A DNA stretch of 64,000 nucleotides, from NCBI RefSeq assembly GCF_000153405.2, contig NC_020802.1, forward strand, positions 1,321,883 through 1,385,882, in the 5' to 3' direction. The notes under the pieces are model-generated. The model ran no database searches and was not told where the DNA came from. It saw only the letters and a list, made by a program, of their open reading frames with translations. Below, one piece after another: positions 45,914-55,927 of the stretch (positions are counted from its first letter, which is position 1; every line of letters starts with the position of its first letter). This stretch comes from Psychromonas sp. CNPT3. Lineage in GTDB: Bacteria; Pseudomonadota; Gammaproteobacteria; Enterobacterales; Psychromonadaceae. A program made the translations under genes and the position numbers.

Positions 45914-46519
45914 ATGCAAGGCGAGCTTTATTTTATTTATGATCTGTACTGCCCATGGAGTTATGCAAGTACTGCATTAATTAAACGTATTCAAAAAAAA
46001 TATACACAACTTGAAATACATCTGTGTCATTGTGATCATTATGATGGTACTAGCAGTGCGGGATATGACCAAGTGCAACGTGTTAAAGCAGAAACTAACA
46101 TGCGTTTTTCTGCAGAATATTTACGTTTTGTCGATAGTCCTAAAAAAAGTACCGTGTTAATGAACTTTATGACATGGGTACAAGAGAAACAGCCTAAAAA
46201 AGCGTTAGAAATATTAAGTGCATTACAAGACATGCATTTTGTCGATGGCATGATATTAGGCTCTAAGCGTGATTTTAATTTTATCATCGAAGACTTTAAG
46301 TTATCTCCCCCTAATAAAGTATTTCAAGATAAGTTAACGAATGAATCGGAATATGCCTTATCCGAATTACAAGAACTACAAGAATTTATGGGGACCAACG
46401 CATTTCCCGCGCTTCTATTATGTGTTGATGATAATGCGGTATTACTTGATCATGCGCGTTATTTAAACGATGAAAATGCAATGATAACGTATATTGAAAC
46501 CTTGTTAGAGAGTAAATAA
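45914..46519 (+). CDS. DsbA-fold thioredoxin-like protein with CPWS motif
   Basis: A 201-residue cytoplasmic protein (no signal peptide) beginning LYFIYDLYCPWSYAST, the strand and active-site loop of the DsbA/FrnE fold, with CPWS at residues 13-16 instead of CxxC. One cysteine only suggests a glutathione- or thiol-dependent isomerase or transferase rather than a disulfide oxidase (inference). The cis-Pro region NAFPALLLC near the C terminus fits. ATG 45914 after AAGGA is chosen; an upstream in-frame start lacks a ribosome site. The stop overlaps the next gene (TAATGG). Confidence 0.75.
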   Translation: MQGELYFIYDLYCPWSYASTALIKRIQKKYTQLEIHLCHCDHYDGTSSAGYDQVQRVKAETNMRFSAEYLRFVDSPKKSTVLMNFMTWVQEKQPKKALEILSALQDMHFVDGMILGSKRDFNFIIEDFKLSPPNKVFQDKLTNESEYALSELQELQEFMGTNAFPALLLCVDDNAVLLDHARYLNDENAMITYIETLLESK

Positions 46520-47427
46520 TGGCTTTGAAGTGGGATCAAAAAGACAAATTAGCTTGGTTTTTAAAACAAAAAATTCAACGTAACTACCAAGTTGATATTG
46601 TAAATAGGCTACAAACATTTGCGGCTGATAATGCTGATTTTATGCTTTGTGAGTATGCGAAGCTTGATCATGCTGAGCTTGCGCCTCAATTAAATTATCC
46701 GTTGTACTTATTAAAAAGTAAAAATTGGCAAGCGCATAAGCCGTCCGTTTTAATTACGGCAGGCGTACATGGTTATGAAACAAGTGGCATATTAGGCGCG
46801 ATAGATTTTTTAGAAACGCAGGCGTCACGCTACAATAAAAACTTTAATATTGTTGTTGTACCTTGTGTTAGTCCTTGGGGTTATGAAACGATTAATCGCT
46901 GGGATCCCGAAACGATAGATCCTAATCGTTCGTTTTCAAAAAACGGAAAATCACAAGGCTCTCTCGCATTAATGCAGGCCATTGCCGATTTACAAACAAC
47001 ATGGTTGGTACATTTTGATTTACATGAAACAACCAACAGTGATGAGCATGAGTTTAGACCCGCTCTGGCTGCGCGTGATGGTTTAAGTTATATAGAAAGT
47101 CATATACCGGATGGTTTTTATTTGGTAGGTGATACTGAAAATCCTCAGCCTGATTTTCAAAAAGCGATGATAGATGCAGTGCAAAAAGTGACGCATATTG
47201 CACCTGCCGATGCACAAGGTCGTATCATTGGTGAGCCCATCACTCAAAAGGGGGTAATAAACTACGCCTGTGAAAAATTAGCACTATGTACGGGTTTTAC
47301 AAAAGCGACGTTTAATAGCACAACAGAAGTTTACCCTGACAGTAACCGTATCTGCTCTGCAACATGTATTAAAGCACAAGTTGTTGCCATTCAATCGGGA
47401 CTTGAGTACCTGCTAAAGATAAAGTAA
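46519..47427 (+). CDS. M14-family zinc peptidase/deacylase
   Basis: A 302-residue protein with the M14 carboxypeptidase / succinylglutamate desuccinylase zinc site. GVHGYE supplies the first His and Glu, NRWDPETIDPNRSF the substrate-binding Asn-Arg, and HFDLHETTNSDEHEFRP the third His ligand. There is no signal peptide, so it acts in the cytoplasm. Substrate unknown; candidates are peptides or N-acyl amino acids. It overlaps the DsbA-fold gene by one base, so the two are a translational pair. Confidence 0.82.
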   Translation: MALKWDQKDKLAWFLKQKIQRNYQVDIVNRLQTFAADNADFMLCEYAKLDHAELAPQLNYPLYLLKSKNWQAHKPSVLITAGVHGYETSGILGAIDFLETQASRYNKNFNIVVVPCVSPWGYETINRWDPETIDPNRSFSKNGKSQGSLALMQAIADLQTTWLVHFDLHETTNSDEHEFRPALAARDGLSYIESHIPDGFYLVGDTENPQPDFQKAMIDAVQKVTHIAPADAQGRIIGEPITQKGVINYACEKLALCTGFTKATFNSTTEVYPDSNRICSATCIKAQVVAIQSGLEYLLKIK

Positions 47428-47556
47428 ATATTTCTTTATCGCGTCTTTTTTATCAGCAATGGTATTACTTTAGAGAGTAGTGACTTTGCTGATAAAGTGG
47501 TCTAAAACTTGCTTGTTAAATAACGGTGTACGCTTATTATTTAAAAGGCCAAGTTT

Positions 47557-48237
47557 ATGACTGCAAATATATCCAATACTCTGCATTCTCCCTTACAAAA
47601 TTCTTATAGTCATGAGATAAAATCTCAAGATCCGGCGATTATTGCCGGTATCAGTCGTGCTGACGCAACCTTGCTGACAAAAGAGGGCAAAGACGCAAGC
47701 ATCGATCCCAATGTCAGTTTTTCTGATCGCGCCGTTAAAATTCAAAATATATCTAAAGAGTTCTTCTCAAAAGGGGGGCTGGCATTAAGTGATATTTCTA
47801 AATATATACAACGTTTAGAAGATGATGGTTTTTTAAGTGCCTCTCAAGCGCAAAAACTCATGGATGCAAATGAGGATAAAGAAGAAAAGCTGAGTCATAG
47901 CACAGCAAAAATTGTTGATTTCTTAAGTGACTTTAAAGAAAAAGTAGAAGCTAAAAATAAACAAGATCCCTTAATTAAAATTCTGACGAAAGCACAAAGT
48001 ATGGTTGAAAACTTAAGTGAGATGAAGGGAAAAACAACGGCTGAAAATGTAAAGGGCACGTTGTTTGAATTACAGTCTTATTTAAACAGTGACCAAGCAA
48101 AAACATGGGATGACGCCTCATTAAAATCATTACAGGATGTCAAAAGTATTTTATCAGTGACGGATCAATTAGCGTTAAATCCAAGTGGCTCTAAGGTTGC
48201 TAATCATTATTTACAATTTTCAAAAGAGGCTATGTAG
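47557..48237 (+). CDS. Unknown protein, helical and low in aromatic residues
   Basis: A 226-residue protein I do not recognise. It is Ser/Lys/Asp-rich and mostly helical in appearance, with no signal peptide, membrane segment or cysteine. A middle section LALSDISKYIQRLEDDGFLSASQAQKLMDANEDKEEK looks like a helical hairpin; repeats of LSDFKEK/LSEMKGK type occur later. The gene is free-standing with its own 130-base upstream gap. Codon use resembles its neighbours, so it is probably a real native gene. Confidence 0.65.
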   Translation: MTANISNTLHSPLQNSYSHEIKSQDPAIIAGISRADATLLTKEGKDASIDPNVSFSDRAVKIQNISKEFFSKGGLALSDISKYIQRLEDDGFLSASQAQKLMDANEDKEEKLSHSTAKIVDFLSDFKEKVEAKNKQDPLIKILTKAQSMVENLSEMKGKTTAENVKGTLFELQSYLNSDQAKTWDDASLKSLQDVKSILSVTDQLALNPSGSKVANHYLQFSKEAM

Positions 48238-48249
48238 TCTTTATATACT

Positions 48250-48349
48250 CAGATGCTTGGCTGCGCTACAACCAATGAAAAGGGTATACAATGATTTCAC
48301 CTTGAATTTCTATCCTTGCGATTAACAATGGGTAAGACGAAAGCATCTG
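48250..48349. repeat. 100-bp element with 9-bp inverted ends
   Basis: CAGATGCTT at 48250-48258 and AAGCATCTG at 48341-48349 are exact inverted copies with 82 bases between, filling the gap between the two convergent genes. Its inner ATGAAAAGGGTATA resembles ATGAAAAGGGAATA of the element at 40488-40642. A MITE-like remnant or a large terminator hairpin are both possible. Confidence 0.45.
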
Positions 48350-48366
48350 GGAGCATCCGCTTTTAG

Positions 48367-51270
48367 TTATTGCCCTGTTAAGCTAAACAGAGTGCTAATT
48401 TTACCATTTTTAGCCACGCCCTTAAAAGAAGGGTGGAGCATAAATAGCTGTTTATTTTGCACTGCATAATGTTGTAGAAGTTGTGCTTTTAAAATTCGGA
48501 TCCGCGCCTGTGCTAATTCTGTTAGTGCCAGTGAATTTACTTTTTGTATATTCACTAAATGGGCGTATAAGGCTTCTTTATATTTTTGTTGTTGTATTAG
48601 TTTTGTTGATTTAGCCAAGTCATTTTTTTCAAGTTGGCTTTCAATCTCATCGATACTATCAGAGGCATCTGCCACACTGAGTAGATCTTCTAAAATATCA
48701 ATTTTATCCTCAATATCTTCATTGTAAAAATTTTCTGTGCGCAATTTTTTATTGAGGATCTGCATTTTTAGTGTTTTTGTCTCTTTCTTTACATCTATAT
48801 TAACACGTACTTCTAATATTAATTGAGGGCGTTTTTTTAAAATGTCAGCAATATTCTTTAAATTTTCATTTTGCCGATCATTAAGTTTACTTTCTCCTAG
48901 CCTAAAATCAATATGACTTAATTGCTCAGCATCCGCACCGATGATCGTAGAAAAAAGAGCAAAAGGAGAGCTTACTGCTTTTAGAAAAACATTTTTTAAT
49001 GCGCTCATTACCAACCCACTGATTTTAAAGTCAGGGGAGTCTAGATTGCCTTTTGTGGGTAAATTAATATCGATAATGCCATCTTTATCTTTAAACAAAG
49101 CAAGGGCTAATTTTATAGGGAGATCGACGGCCTCATCACTATTTACAGCATCTCCGAGCTCGAATTGCTCTAAAATCAAACGATTACTCGCATCTAATTT
49201 TCGTTTAACTATTTTATACTTAAGCTTTAAATTAAGTTTTCCTTTATCGATGACATAACCTGCATAACGACCAGAATAAGGCGTGAAAGTAGTGAGTTCA
49301 ATATTGCTAAAATCGAGTTTAATATTGGTATATAAATCATTACTTAACGGATTCATTTCGCCTTGTATCTGCATTTTCCCATATTCATCAATACGCCCTT
49401 TAATATTAATATTTGCACGGCTTAAATGCTCTGATGACATGCCGTGGATATCACCATTTATTTTTTCTATGCGCGTAGAAAAAGCGGGAAGTAAGGAGAG
49501 ATCCGCAAAATAACCATTACCATTTTTGATGATTATTTTTTTAATAGCAAGGGGAAGAGGCGTGGATTTTCTTCGATTAGTCTTTTTATTGGGAAGTGAG
49601 GATGAAATCAGTAATTCATTTATATTAAGGTGCCTTTTGGCATCGACAATGAGGCGTAAATAAGGGCTCTGAATGTCAATCGTATCAATATTTATACGTA
49701 AGGGCTGAAAGTCGAGTTGTATCGATTCAACGTTGATACTCTGCCAGCCGATAAGGCGCTTATTGTATTTTTTATCAGACATATTAAAGTCATTTATTTT
49801 GATTTTACCTTTAAATTTACCGCTGATTTTAGCGTTTTTATCTTGTTGTAGTGCTAATGCCCCAGAAAGCCATAATTTCCCACTTTTTAAATTAACATGG
49901 GCAATCGAGGCTAAATAAGGCTGTATCAAAGGTAAATGCAACGCATTAAAGCTAAGATCGGCTTTTAATTTAAAAGGTGCTAAATTTAATTGCCCTGTAA
50001 TATAGCTTTTCTTCGATTTTTCAATAAGATAAGAAAGATGAAATGTACTTTTCTGACTTAAGTCTTGACTGAGATCTGACATATTTAGGGTGATATCTCG
50101 AATATTTATCTTGTTTTTCGGTTTTTCATCATTAAATTTTAAGTGTGAATTTTGTAGAACGATCTCATCAATGTTCCATTGGAAATTGCTTTTTGTGGTT
50201 TGTATTTTGGATTTATCTGTTTTGGTTTTTTGCTTAAAAGCATCAAGTAATGTCAGTTGGCCTTTTTTATTGCGGGTTAATTGTAGATCAAGTGCATCTA
50301 TCTTTATTTTTTTGATATCTAATATTTGTTTTTCTAAATCGTAACGAAAAGGGCCAATCAATATCTGCTTAATTTTTGTAAATGTTTTTTGTTGTTTTTT
50401 ATCAGCGAGTTCGATATTTTTTAGGGTAATAAAACTATTTTTAAGTTGTAATTGCAAGCGATCATCTTGCGATTTTACTTTATATAGGGTCTTCAAATCT
50501 ATTTCGCTGTGTTGTAGTTTATACGGCATAAACTCTTGAATATAAGGCCAAAATTTAGCTGCTTGTATGCCTTTTAAGGTCAAAAATCCCTGTGAAGAAA
50601 AAGGTTGAAGACTGATATCTCCTTGCCAATCAATGCTTTCACCTGGCGCGATGGAGAGTGCTAATTTATAATTTCCTTTAGTGTCTTTACGGGTAGAGAA
50701 ATCATGTAATGTAAAATTAATGGGCAATATTTTAAAAGAAAGACGTTTATTAACACGGTGATCATCGATAGACAATTGCCCATTTTTAAGTTGAATTAAA
50801 TCAAATAATAAAGGAGGTATAATTTGTTTTTTGTTATTTTCGTCTTCTGATTTCTGACTTTTTTCATTATTTATTAAGGCTTGCTGAAAGTTATTATTAC
50901 CCTTTTTATCAATAATGAGATGAATGGCGGGATCAATCAGGCGTACATCTGCAAAACTAAAAGCGCCTTCAAATAAAGATCGCAGTTCAAAATCGATGCT
51001 TAATTTAGTAAAGGAAAGTTGAGGTCTTTTGAGTTTATTTTCAATCGATAATTCTTCGATATCTAGACGTAAAAGAAAGGGATTAAAAGCAATGTTTTTA
51101 ATCGTTGTGTTCCAGCCTAAATTCAGCTGTACTTGCTCGATCAATGTATTTTTAAGGATGCGTGGCAGGATAAAAAAACCACTGAGGCTATAACCCATTA
51201 ACAATAAAAAAAGCCAAAAATAGACGGAGCGGTAATAGTGGTGAGTAAATAGCTTCGCAGTCTTATTCAC
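48367..51270 (-). CDS. DUF748 / AsmA-like envelope protein
   Basis: A 967-residue envelope protein with one N-terminal membrane anchor (YFWLFLLLMGYSLSGFFILPRIL) and a long periplasmic part of beta-strand repeats. These are typical of DUF748 and AsmA-like proteins, which are proposed bridges for phospholipid transport between the membranes. The later part has the DUF748 hallmark LKLKYKIVKRKLDASNRLILEQFELGDAV, then IDFRLGESKLNDRQNENLKNIADILKKRPQLILEV, an OmpA-like ending. The start is best at GTG 51270, which has AAAGG eight bases upstream; ATG 51324 lacks one. Confidence 0.85.
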   Translation of the reverse strand: MNKTAKLFTHHYYRSVYFWLFLLLMGYSLSGFFILPRILKNTLIEQVQLNLGWNTTIKNIAFNPFLLRLDIEELSIENKLKRPQLSFTKLSIDFELRSLFEGAFSFADVRLIDPAIHLIIDKKGNNNFQQALINNEKSQKSEDENNKKQIIPPLLFDLIQLKNGQLSIDDHRVNKRLSFKILPINFTLHDFSTRKDTKGNYKLALSIAPGESIDWQGDISLQPFSSQGFLTLKGIQAAKFWPYIQEFMPYKLQHSEIDLKTLYKVKSQDDRLQLQLKNSFITLKNIELADKKQQKTFTKIKQILIGPFRYDLEKQILDIKKIKIDALDLQLTRNKKGQLTLLDAFKQKTKTDKSKIQTTKSNFQWNIDEIVLQNSHLKFNDEKPKNKINIRDITLNMSDLSQDLSQKSTFHLSYLIEKSKKSYITGQLNLAPFKLKADLSFNALHLPLIQPYLASIAHVNLKSGKLWLSGALALQQDKNAKISGKFKGKIKINDFNMSDKKYNKRLIGWQSINVESIQLDFQPLRINIDTIDIQSPYLRLIVDAKRHLNINELLISSSLPNKKTNRRKSTPLPLAIKKIIIKNGNGYFADLSLLPAFSTRIEKINGDIHGMSSEHLSRANINIKGRIDEYGKMQIQGEMNPLSNDLYTNIKLDFSNIELTTFTPYSGRYAGYVIDKGKLNLKLKYKIVKRKLDASNRLILEQFELGDAVNSDEAVDLPIKLALALFKDKDGIIDINLPTKGNLDSPDFKISGLVMSALKNVFLKAVSSPFALFSTIIGADAEQLSHIDFRLGESKLNDRQNENLKNIADILKKRPQLILEVRVNIDVKKETKTLKMQILNKKLRTENFYNEDIEDKIDILEDLLSVADASDSIDEIESQLEKNDLAKSTKLIQQQKYKEALYAHLVNIQKVNSLALTELAQARIRILKAQLLQHYAVQNKQLFMLHPSFKGVAKNGKISTLFSLTGQ

Positions 51271-51434
51271 GTGTGTGCCTTTAATTTTAAGGGGAGCAAT
51301 AAGGTGAAGGAAAATAAGAGGCATGGTGCATAAAGCGCACGAATGCGGTTATTTACCTTAATAATATAGGCGAGAGTATAACGGAAGATAAATCATTTAA
51401 ACAGATGTGATGGAAAATATGTTGTTGTGAATAC

Positions 51435-51473
51435 AACGTTAAGAAACTTACAGAAAAACTGTTTCTTAACGTT
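51435..51473. other. Perfect 13-bp stem-loop after the yebC-family gene
   Basis: AACGTTAAGAAAC and GTTTCTTAACGTT with a 13-base loop. It lies 12 bases past the minus-strand yebC-family stop. The T-rich tail is on the plus-strand side, so on the minus strand it would be a hairpin without a U-run: a weak terminator or an mRNA 3' stabiliser. Confidence 0.5.
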
Positions 51474-51485
51474 TATTTTTAGTTT

Positions 51486-52208
51486 TTACTCGGGTAAGAC
51501 CGCATTATGATAAACATTTTGCACATCATCACAATCATCGAGCATAGCCATAAATTTTTCAAACTTTTCTACATGTTCCGCATCAATGTCAGCATCTGTT
51601 TGTGGCACAAAAGTGACTTCTTCAATATCTAATTCAAGATCAGGGTAGCTTTCATGCAGAGCACTTTTTGCTTTGAAAAATTCGGTATGTGGACAAAATA
51701 CGCTGATGATCCCATTGTCCAATTCTACATCGGTAACATCCACATCAGCCATCATTAAGTCTTCTAATACGGCTTCATCGTTGCTTCCTTTGAAAACAAA
51801 AACAGCTTGATGTTCAAATAAGTGAGCCGCACTGCCAGGCGATCCAATTTTAGCGCCAGTTTTAACGAAACAGTTACGTACATCTGTCCATGTACGTTTG
51901 TTGTTATCGGTTAAGCAATCGACGATAACCGAACATCCACCGGGACCAAAGCCTTCATAAGTTGCACGCTCATAATCTTCACCAGCACCACTTTGTGCTT
52001 TTTCAAGTGCACGATCGATAACATGACTCGGCACTTGATCTTTTTTTGCACTGTCAATTAAACGACGTAAGCTCAAATTACCTTCAGGATCAAACCCTCC
52101 GTTTTTAGCACAGACATAAAGTTCTTTTGAATATTTAGAATAAACTTTTGTTTTTGCGCCAGCCGTTTTTGCCATTGACTCTTTACGGTTTTGATATGCT
52201 CTTCCCAT
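51486..52208 (-). CDS. yeeN: YebC/TACO1 family protein, YeeN type
   Basis: A 240-residue cytoplasmic protein of the YebC/PmpR family, long annotated as transcription regulators and more recently linked to relief of ribosome stalling. Family marks: [82 protein letters not shown], and the acidic C terminus ending [10 protein letters not shown]. The N terminus and length fit YeeN (238) better than YebC (246). It is single and followed by the stem-loop at 51435-51473. Confidence 0.9.
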   Translation of the reverse strand: MGRAYQNRKESMAKTAGAKTKVYSKYSKELYVCAKNGGFDPEGNLSLRRLIDSAKKDQVPSHVIDRALEKAQSGAGEDYERATYEGFGPGGCSVIVDCLTDNNKRTWTDVRNCFVKTGAKIGSPGSAAHLFEHQAVFVFKGSNDEAVLEDLMMADVDVTDVELDNGIISVFCPHTEFFKAKSALHESYPDLELDIEEVTFVPQTDADIDAEHVEKFEKFMAMLDDCDDVQNVYHNAVLPE

Positions 52209-52367
52209 GGGGTGGACTCTTTATGGTTAGTGATTTAAAAATAATGGCAAGAATATTACTCTTATGTCAGTGAATAGGCTAGTCAAGGAGGGGAAAAAGT
52301 CGGCTTAGCGATTGTTTTAAGGCTTAAGCAGTCTCTTAACTACAAGAGAATGCTCATTATTATGATT

Positions 52368-54050
52368 TTATGGCTTTAAATATGGCTCAGCTGTGATCAT
52401 TTTATTTTCCACACCCACTTTAGTGGGTCCATAATTTCGAATAGAGCGAAATTTTTTATCACCAATACAAATAATAACGTCATCAAACATTTTTTTAGTG
52501 ATAACAACATGTGTTTGTGCAAAGTAAAGTGTGACATCTTCTACCGTTTTGAGTCCTTTTTGTTGTAGTTCATGCAACTCATTATTTAATTCGAGCATGG
52601 TTAATGCGATACGTTTTAACATTGTTTTTTGTTTATCAGACGGCGCTGCTGATTTCACTTTTGTTTGTAAGAGACGAATGTCTTGTAATTTCGTTTGCAG
52701 TTGTTGCTGTGTTTCTTTTATTTTATGTTGTAAGTCGATTAATTGAGGATAGGGGCCAGTTAAGTCAATGACGGTTTTAGATCCGGCTAGCGCGCCTAAT
52801 TCGGTAGTGCAAAGACTTTTTTGGGCTGCCAGGTAACCGCCAATAATTCTGCCTTTTGTGGCACTTTCATTGTGAACTTTAATATGCGCACCACACAGAA
52901 CATGGCAATGTAATAATTGTTTTTTTATATTAAGATCTTGGCCGGTGACTATTTTGCTATATTGACTGAAAGTAGCGGTCAGTGTGCCATCGCATTGTAC
53001 AGAGCAAGAGAATTCATGGCTATCACTGTTAATTTGTCGGCCTACGATACCGTTAGCAACGGTTAAGTCACCGCCACATTTTATGGTGGCTGAATCGACA
53101 AAACCTGCAACCGTGATATCTCCCGTGGAGGTGACTTGCATGCCTTCACAAATATCACCTTCAATGATCACATTACCTTTGTATTTAACGTGCCCATAAT
53201 TCACATCAACGCGTTTAATGATGAGTACATCATCTACTTCCATGCCGTTGTTTAATGATTTGGGAATGCCTGCAAGGGTGGCGACCAGTAAATTTTCATC
53301 GCTATCACTAAGGGCTGTATTCTTACCTATTTCAAAATTAAGCTCTTTACCTGCGACATGAGCAATATTACTACCATTCACATTACAACCGTCTTCCCCC
53401 TCTTGATGAGGAATTTTTTGCATAAGAGTATCGCCTGGGATAACGGTAAGCAATTGGCCAAGATCGCGCATATCTACGTTACCATTTTCTAATTTCTTAG
53501 GCTTAAACAAGCGTTCTTTAGGTGTTTCAACTAAGGCTTTAAAGTGCGTGTTTGTGCCTTGTATCGGCGGTTTTCCTTTGGCAACGATCCTTTTAGTACA
53601 GTGGCCCGGTTTGCGCGATGCAGACAGTGTAATTATTTGTTCTAAGGCTAATGGTTGCAGTCCATAGCTAATATCTGCTTTTGTGATGCATTCTTGTAAT
53701 TGCTCTAAGGTCGCGGCTTTTCCACCAAACGCGGAGGTGATTTGGGCTTCGACAAACATTTTTAAAGGATCAATACTAAGGATTAATTTTGCATCTAATT
53801 GCTCTGCGATGATAATACGTTGGTTCGCATTGTTTGTTGATATATCCTGCTTACGCTGGTTAAAAGCTTTGGCGGCTTTTTTGATACCATCAGCATCTAC
53901 TTTCAAATGGGAAAATTGCGAGGTTAAAAAAAGAGTATGGATCATGGCAGCACTAATATCTTCAGGCAATGTTTGCACTTTGATAAACAGTGATTTTTTC
54001 TCTGTTGAAAAATGTAAAAGTTCAATATGTAGGGGGTTTTTACTATCCAT
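52368..54050 (-). CDS. FapA-type DUF342 polymer-forming protein
   Basis: A 560-residue cytoplasmic protein of the DUF342/FapA family. The N-terminal part (DAKLILSIDPLKMFVEAQI and ISYGLQPLALEQIITLSASRKPG) leads into the right-handed beta-helix repeats VKYKGNVIIEGDICEGMQVTSTGDITVAGFVDSATIKCGGDLTVANGIVG. A coiled coil follows (LQHKIKETQQQLQTKLQDIR) and then a short C-terminal beta domain. These proteins are thought to control localisation or polar assembly; the role is not settled. ATG 54050 after GAGAG is chosen over one at 54143. Confidence 0.87.
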   Translation of the reverse strand: MDSKNPLHIELLHFSTEKKSLFIKVQTLPEDISAAMIHTLFLTSQFSHLKVDADGIKKAAKAFNQRKQDISTNNANQRIIIAEQLDAKLILSIDPLKMFVEAQITSAFGGKAATLEQLQECITKADISYGLQPLALEQIITLSASRKPGHCTKRIVAKGKPPIQGTNTHFKALVETPKERLFKPKKLENGNVDMRDLGQLLTVIPGDTLMQKIPHQEGEDGCNVNGSNIAHVAGKELNFEIGKNTALSDSDENLLVATLAGIPKSLNNGMEVDDVLIIKRVDVNYGHVKYKGNVIIEGDICEGMQVTSTGDITVAGFVDSATIKCGGDLTVANGIVGRQINSDSHEFSCSVQCDGTLTATFSQYSKIVTGQDLNIKKQLLHCHVLCGAHIKVHNESATKGRIIGGYLAAQKSLCTTELGALAGSKTVIDLTGPYPQLIDLQHKIKETQQQLQTKLQDIRLLQTKVKSAAPSDKQKTMLKRIALTMLELNNELHELQQKGLKTVEDVTLYFAQTHVVITKKMFDDVIICIGDKKFRSIRNYGPTKVGVENKMITAEPYLKP

Positions 54051-54302
54051 GTAATCACTCTCAACGTAAGTATAAGACTTAAGAATAGTATAATTGAAGA
54101 TAGAATGCATTGATTTTAGATGGAAATGTTCTCTTCTTAACAAAACAAAAAAATTTATTAAAAAATTATTATTTTGTTTATATTTTTTTAAGGAAACAAG
54201 TATGGGCTTGGTTATAAATTACAACGGGTGGGGTGCCTATGCGAATCGCATATAATAAGGTAAAATTAATACCTGTTAATTTTAAAAGAAGTCCCTAAAG
54301 TG

Positions 54303-54821
54303 ATGTCCGATTGTCAAAATGTAGAGCTTAAATACCTGTGTGCTTATTCACCTTCAGTACAGGCTAAAATCCGAGAGATGTTAGACAAAAACACTTTAGG
54401 GTCTTTTCTCCTTAAAAAGTATCCACAGATCCACACCATTAATAATGATCGGCAATTACGTGAATATGTGATGGCATTAAAAAATAAGTATTTAAAAAAA
54501 TCAGATCCGCTGAGTAAAATTATTTATGATCCTAAAATACATGTGTTAAATAATGCGTTGGGCTTACATACGTTTGTGTCACGGGTGCAAGGAAGTAAAC
54601 TCAAACGCAAAAACGAGATCCGAATTAGTGAAGTTTTTAAAGAGGGACCAGAAGCCTTTTTGCAAATGATAGTAGTACACGAATTAAGTCATCTCCGATT
54701 TAAGGCCCACGATAAGGCCTTTTATCATCTTTGTGAACATATGTTAGCGGATTATCATCAACGAGAGTTTGAAATGCGCCTGTATTTAACGCAGCTTGAA
54801 TTAGTCGGTAAGATTTATTAA
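54303..54821 (+). CDS. ygjP: YgjP-like metallopeptidase domain protein
   Basis: A 172-residue cytoplasmic protein close to E. coli YgjP (167). It has the zinc motif HELSH at residues 126-130 with a third His at 136, in VVHELSHLRFKAHDKAFYHLC. Upstream are the conserved IIYDPKIHVLNNALGLHTFVSRVQGSKLK and EIRISEVFKEGPEAFL. It belongs to the COG1451 group, possibly metal-dependent hydrolases. I start at ATG 54303; a GTG directly before it is also possible. Confidence 0.92.
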   Translation: MSDCQNVELKYLCAYSPSVQAKIREMLDKNTLGSFLLKKYPQIHTINNDRQLREYVMALKNKYLKKSDPLSKIIYDPKIHVLNNALGLHTFVSRVQGSKLKRKNEIRISEVFKEGPEAFLQMIVVHELSHLRFKAHDKAFYHLCEHMLADYHQREFEMRLYLTQLELVGKIY

Positions 54822-54843
54822 ACCCATGCAGGTAAAAAGCACG

Positions 54844-55926
54844 TTACTTACTTGGATTTTTATTCAGAGATTTTTTTAAGTGTTGCATGCCTTCAGAAAT
54901 GTTAATGAGAGGATGATAACCTAGGTCTTTTTTGGCGTTGCTAATATTAAAATAATGGCTAGTAGAAAGTTGCTTCGCCACAAAACGAGTGAGCATGGGC
55001 TCTTGTTGCTTGTTTAAACAAAAGTAGACGCATTCTAGTATTGCCCCAAAGACGTAAGCAAGTGATGCGGGCACGCGCTCTGTCACTTTAGGTAAATGCT
55101 GGCAGGCAAGTATTTTGTTAAGCATATCCGCCATAAAAATGGGCTCATCATCGCTGATAAAATATACTTTCCCGGCGCATTTAGGCTGGGGTTTATGGAG
55201 CTCAAGTGCACTTAAAAGATGTGCATAAACAGCATTGTCAATATAAGTGGTGTCGACTAACTTATCTGTTTTTCCCAGTAACTTTAAACGTCCAGCTTTA
55301 GCGCGTGCAAGGACGCGCGGGACTAAATGTCTATCGCCTGGGCCCCAAATCAAATGCGGACGCAACGCTACCGTTTTTAATTGTGTTTGATCGCAATCTA
55401 AGATCTGTTTTTCTGCAATTGATTTTGATAAGGCGTAATAATTTAAAAATGTTTTAGCGTAAGGCGCCGATTCATCAATGCCTTCTTCGTCAACTCCCGA
55501 AAAAGTCACACTCGGGGTGCTGGTATAAATCAGTTTATTAATGCCATGAACTTTACAGGCATTAATAATATTTTCAGTTCCTGTTACGTTACTTTGAAAA
55601 TAACTTTTTTTGCTACCCCAAACACCTGCCTTTGAGGCCACATGAAAGACAATGTCGCATCCTGACATCGCCTTTAATAAAGCCTGCTCATCATTTAAAT
55701 CACCTTGATACATTGTCACACCAAGCGCTTCTAAATCGGGATAATAAGCGCGAGCAAAGCCTACCACTGGTATGTTGTGTAAGCGTAAATGCGTACATAA
55801 GGCTTTGCCTAAAAAACCGCCAGCACCGGTGACAAATACACATTTAACATGCGCCTTTAATGAACTCAGAACGGCTTGTTGCGTAAGAGGTAATTTTGTA
55901 AAAAACACATTATTATGCTCGGTCAT
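54844..55926 (-). CDS. oleD: OleD, 2-alkyl-3-ketoacid reductase
   Basis: NADPH-dependent short-chain/extended dehydrogenase (3-beta-HSD-like) that reduces the OleA beta-keto acid to a 2-alkyl-3-hydroxyalkanoic acid in long-chain olefin synthesis. The 360 residues have VTGAGGFLGKALC near 34-46, YQGDLNDEQAL, VFHVASKAGVWG and the catalytic Tyr-Lys in YYALSKSIAEK. The LRPHLIWGPGDRHLVPRV stretch is typical of OleD. It starts one base after the oleC stop in the oleA-B-C-D order, with which it forms one operon. The first 28 residues are non-conserved. Confidence 0.93.
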   Translation of the reverse strand: MTEHNNVFFTKLPLTQQAVLSSLKAHVKCVFVTGAGGFLGKALCTHLRLHNIPVVGFARAYYPDLEALGVTMYQGDLNDEQALLKAMSGCDIVFHVASKAGVWGSKKSYFQSNVTGTENIINACKVHGINKLIYTSTPSVTFSGVDEEGIDESAPYAKTFLNYYALSKSIAEKQILDCDQTQLKTVALRPHLIWGPGDRHLVPRVLARAKAGRLKLLGKTDKLVDTTYIDNAVYAHLLSALELHKPQPKCAGKVYFISDDEPIFMADMLNKILACQHLPKVTERVPASLAYVFGAILECVYFCLNKQQEPMLTRFVAKQLSTSHYFNISNAKKDLGYHPLINISEGMQHLKKSLNKNPSK

Positions 55927-55927
55927 C

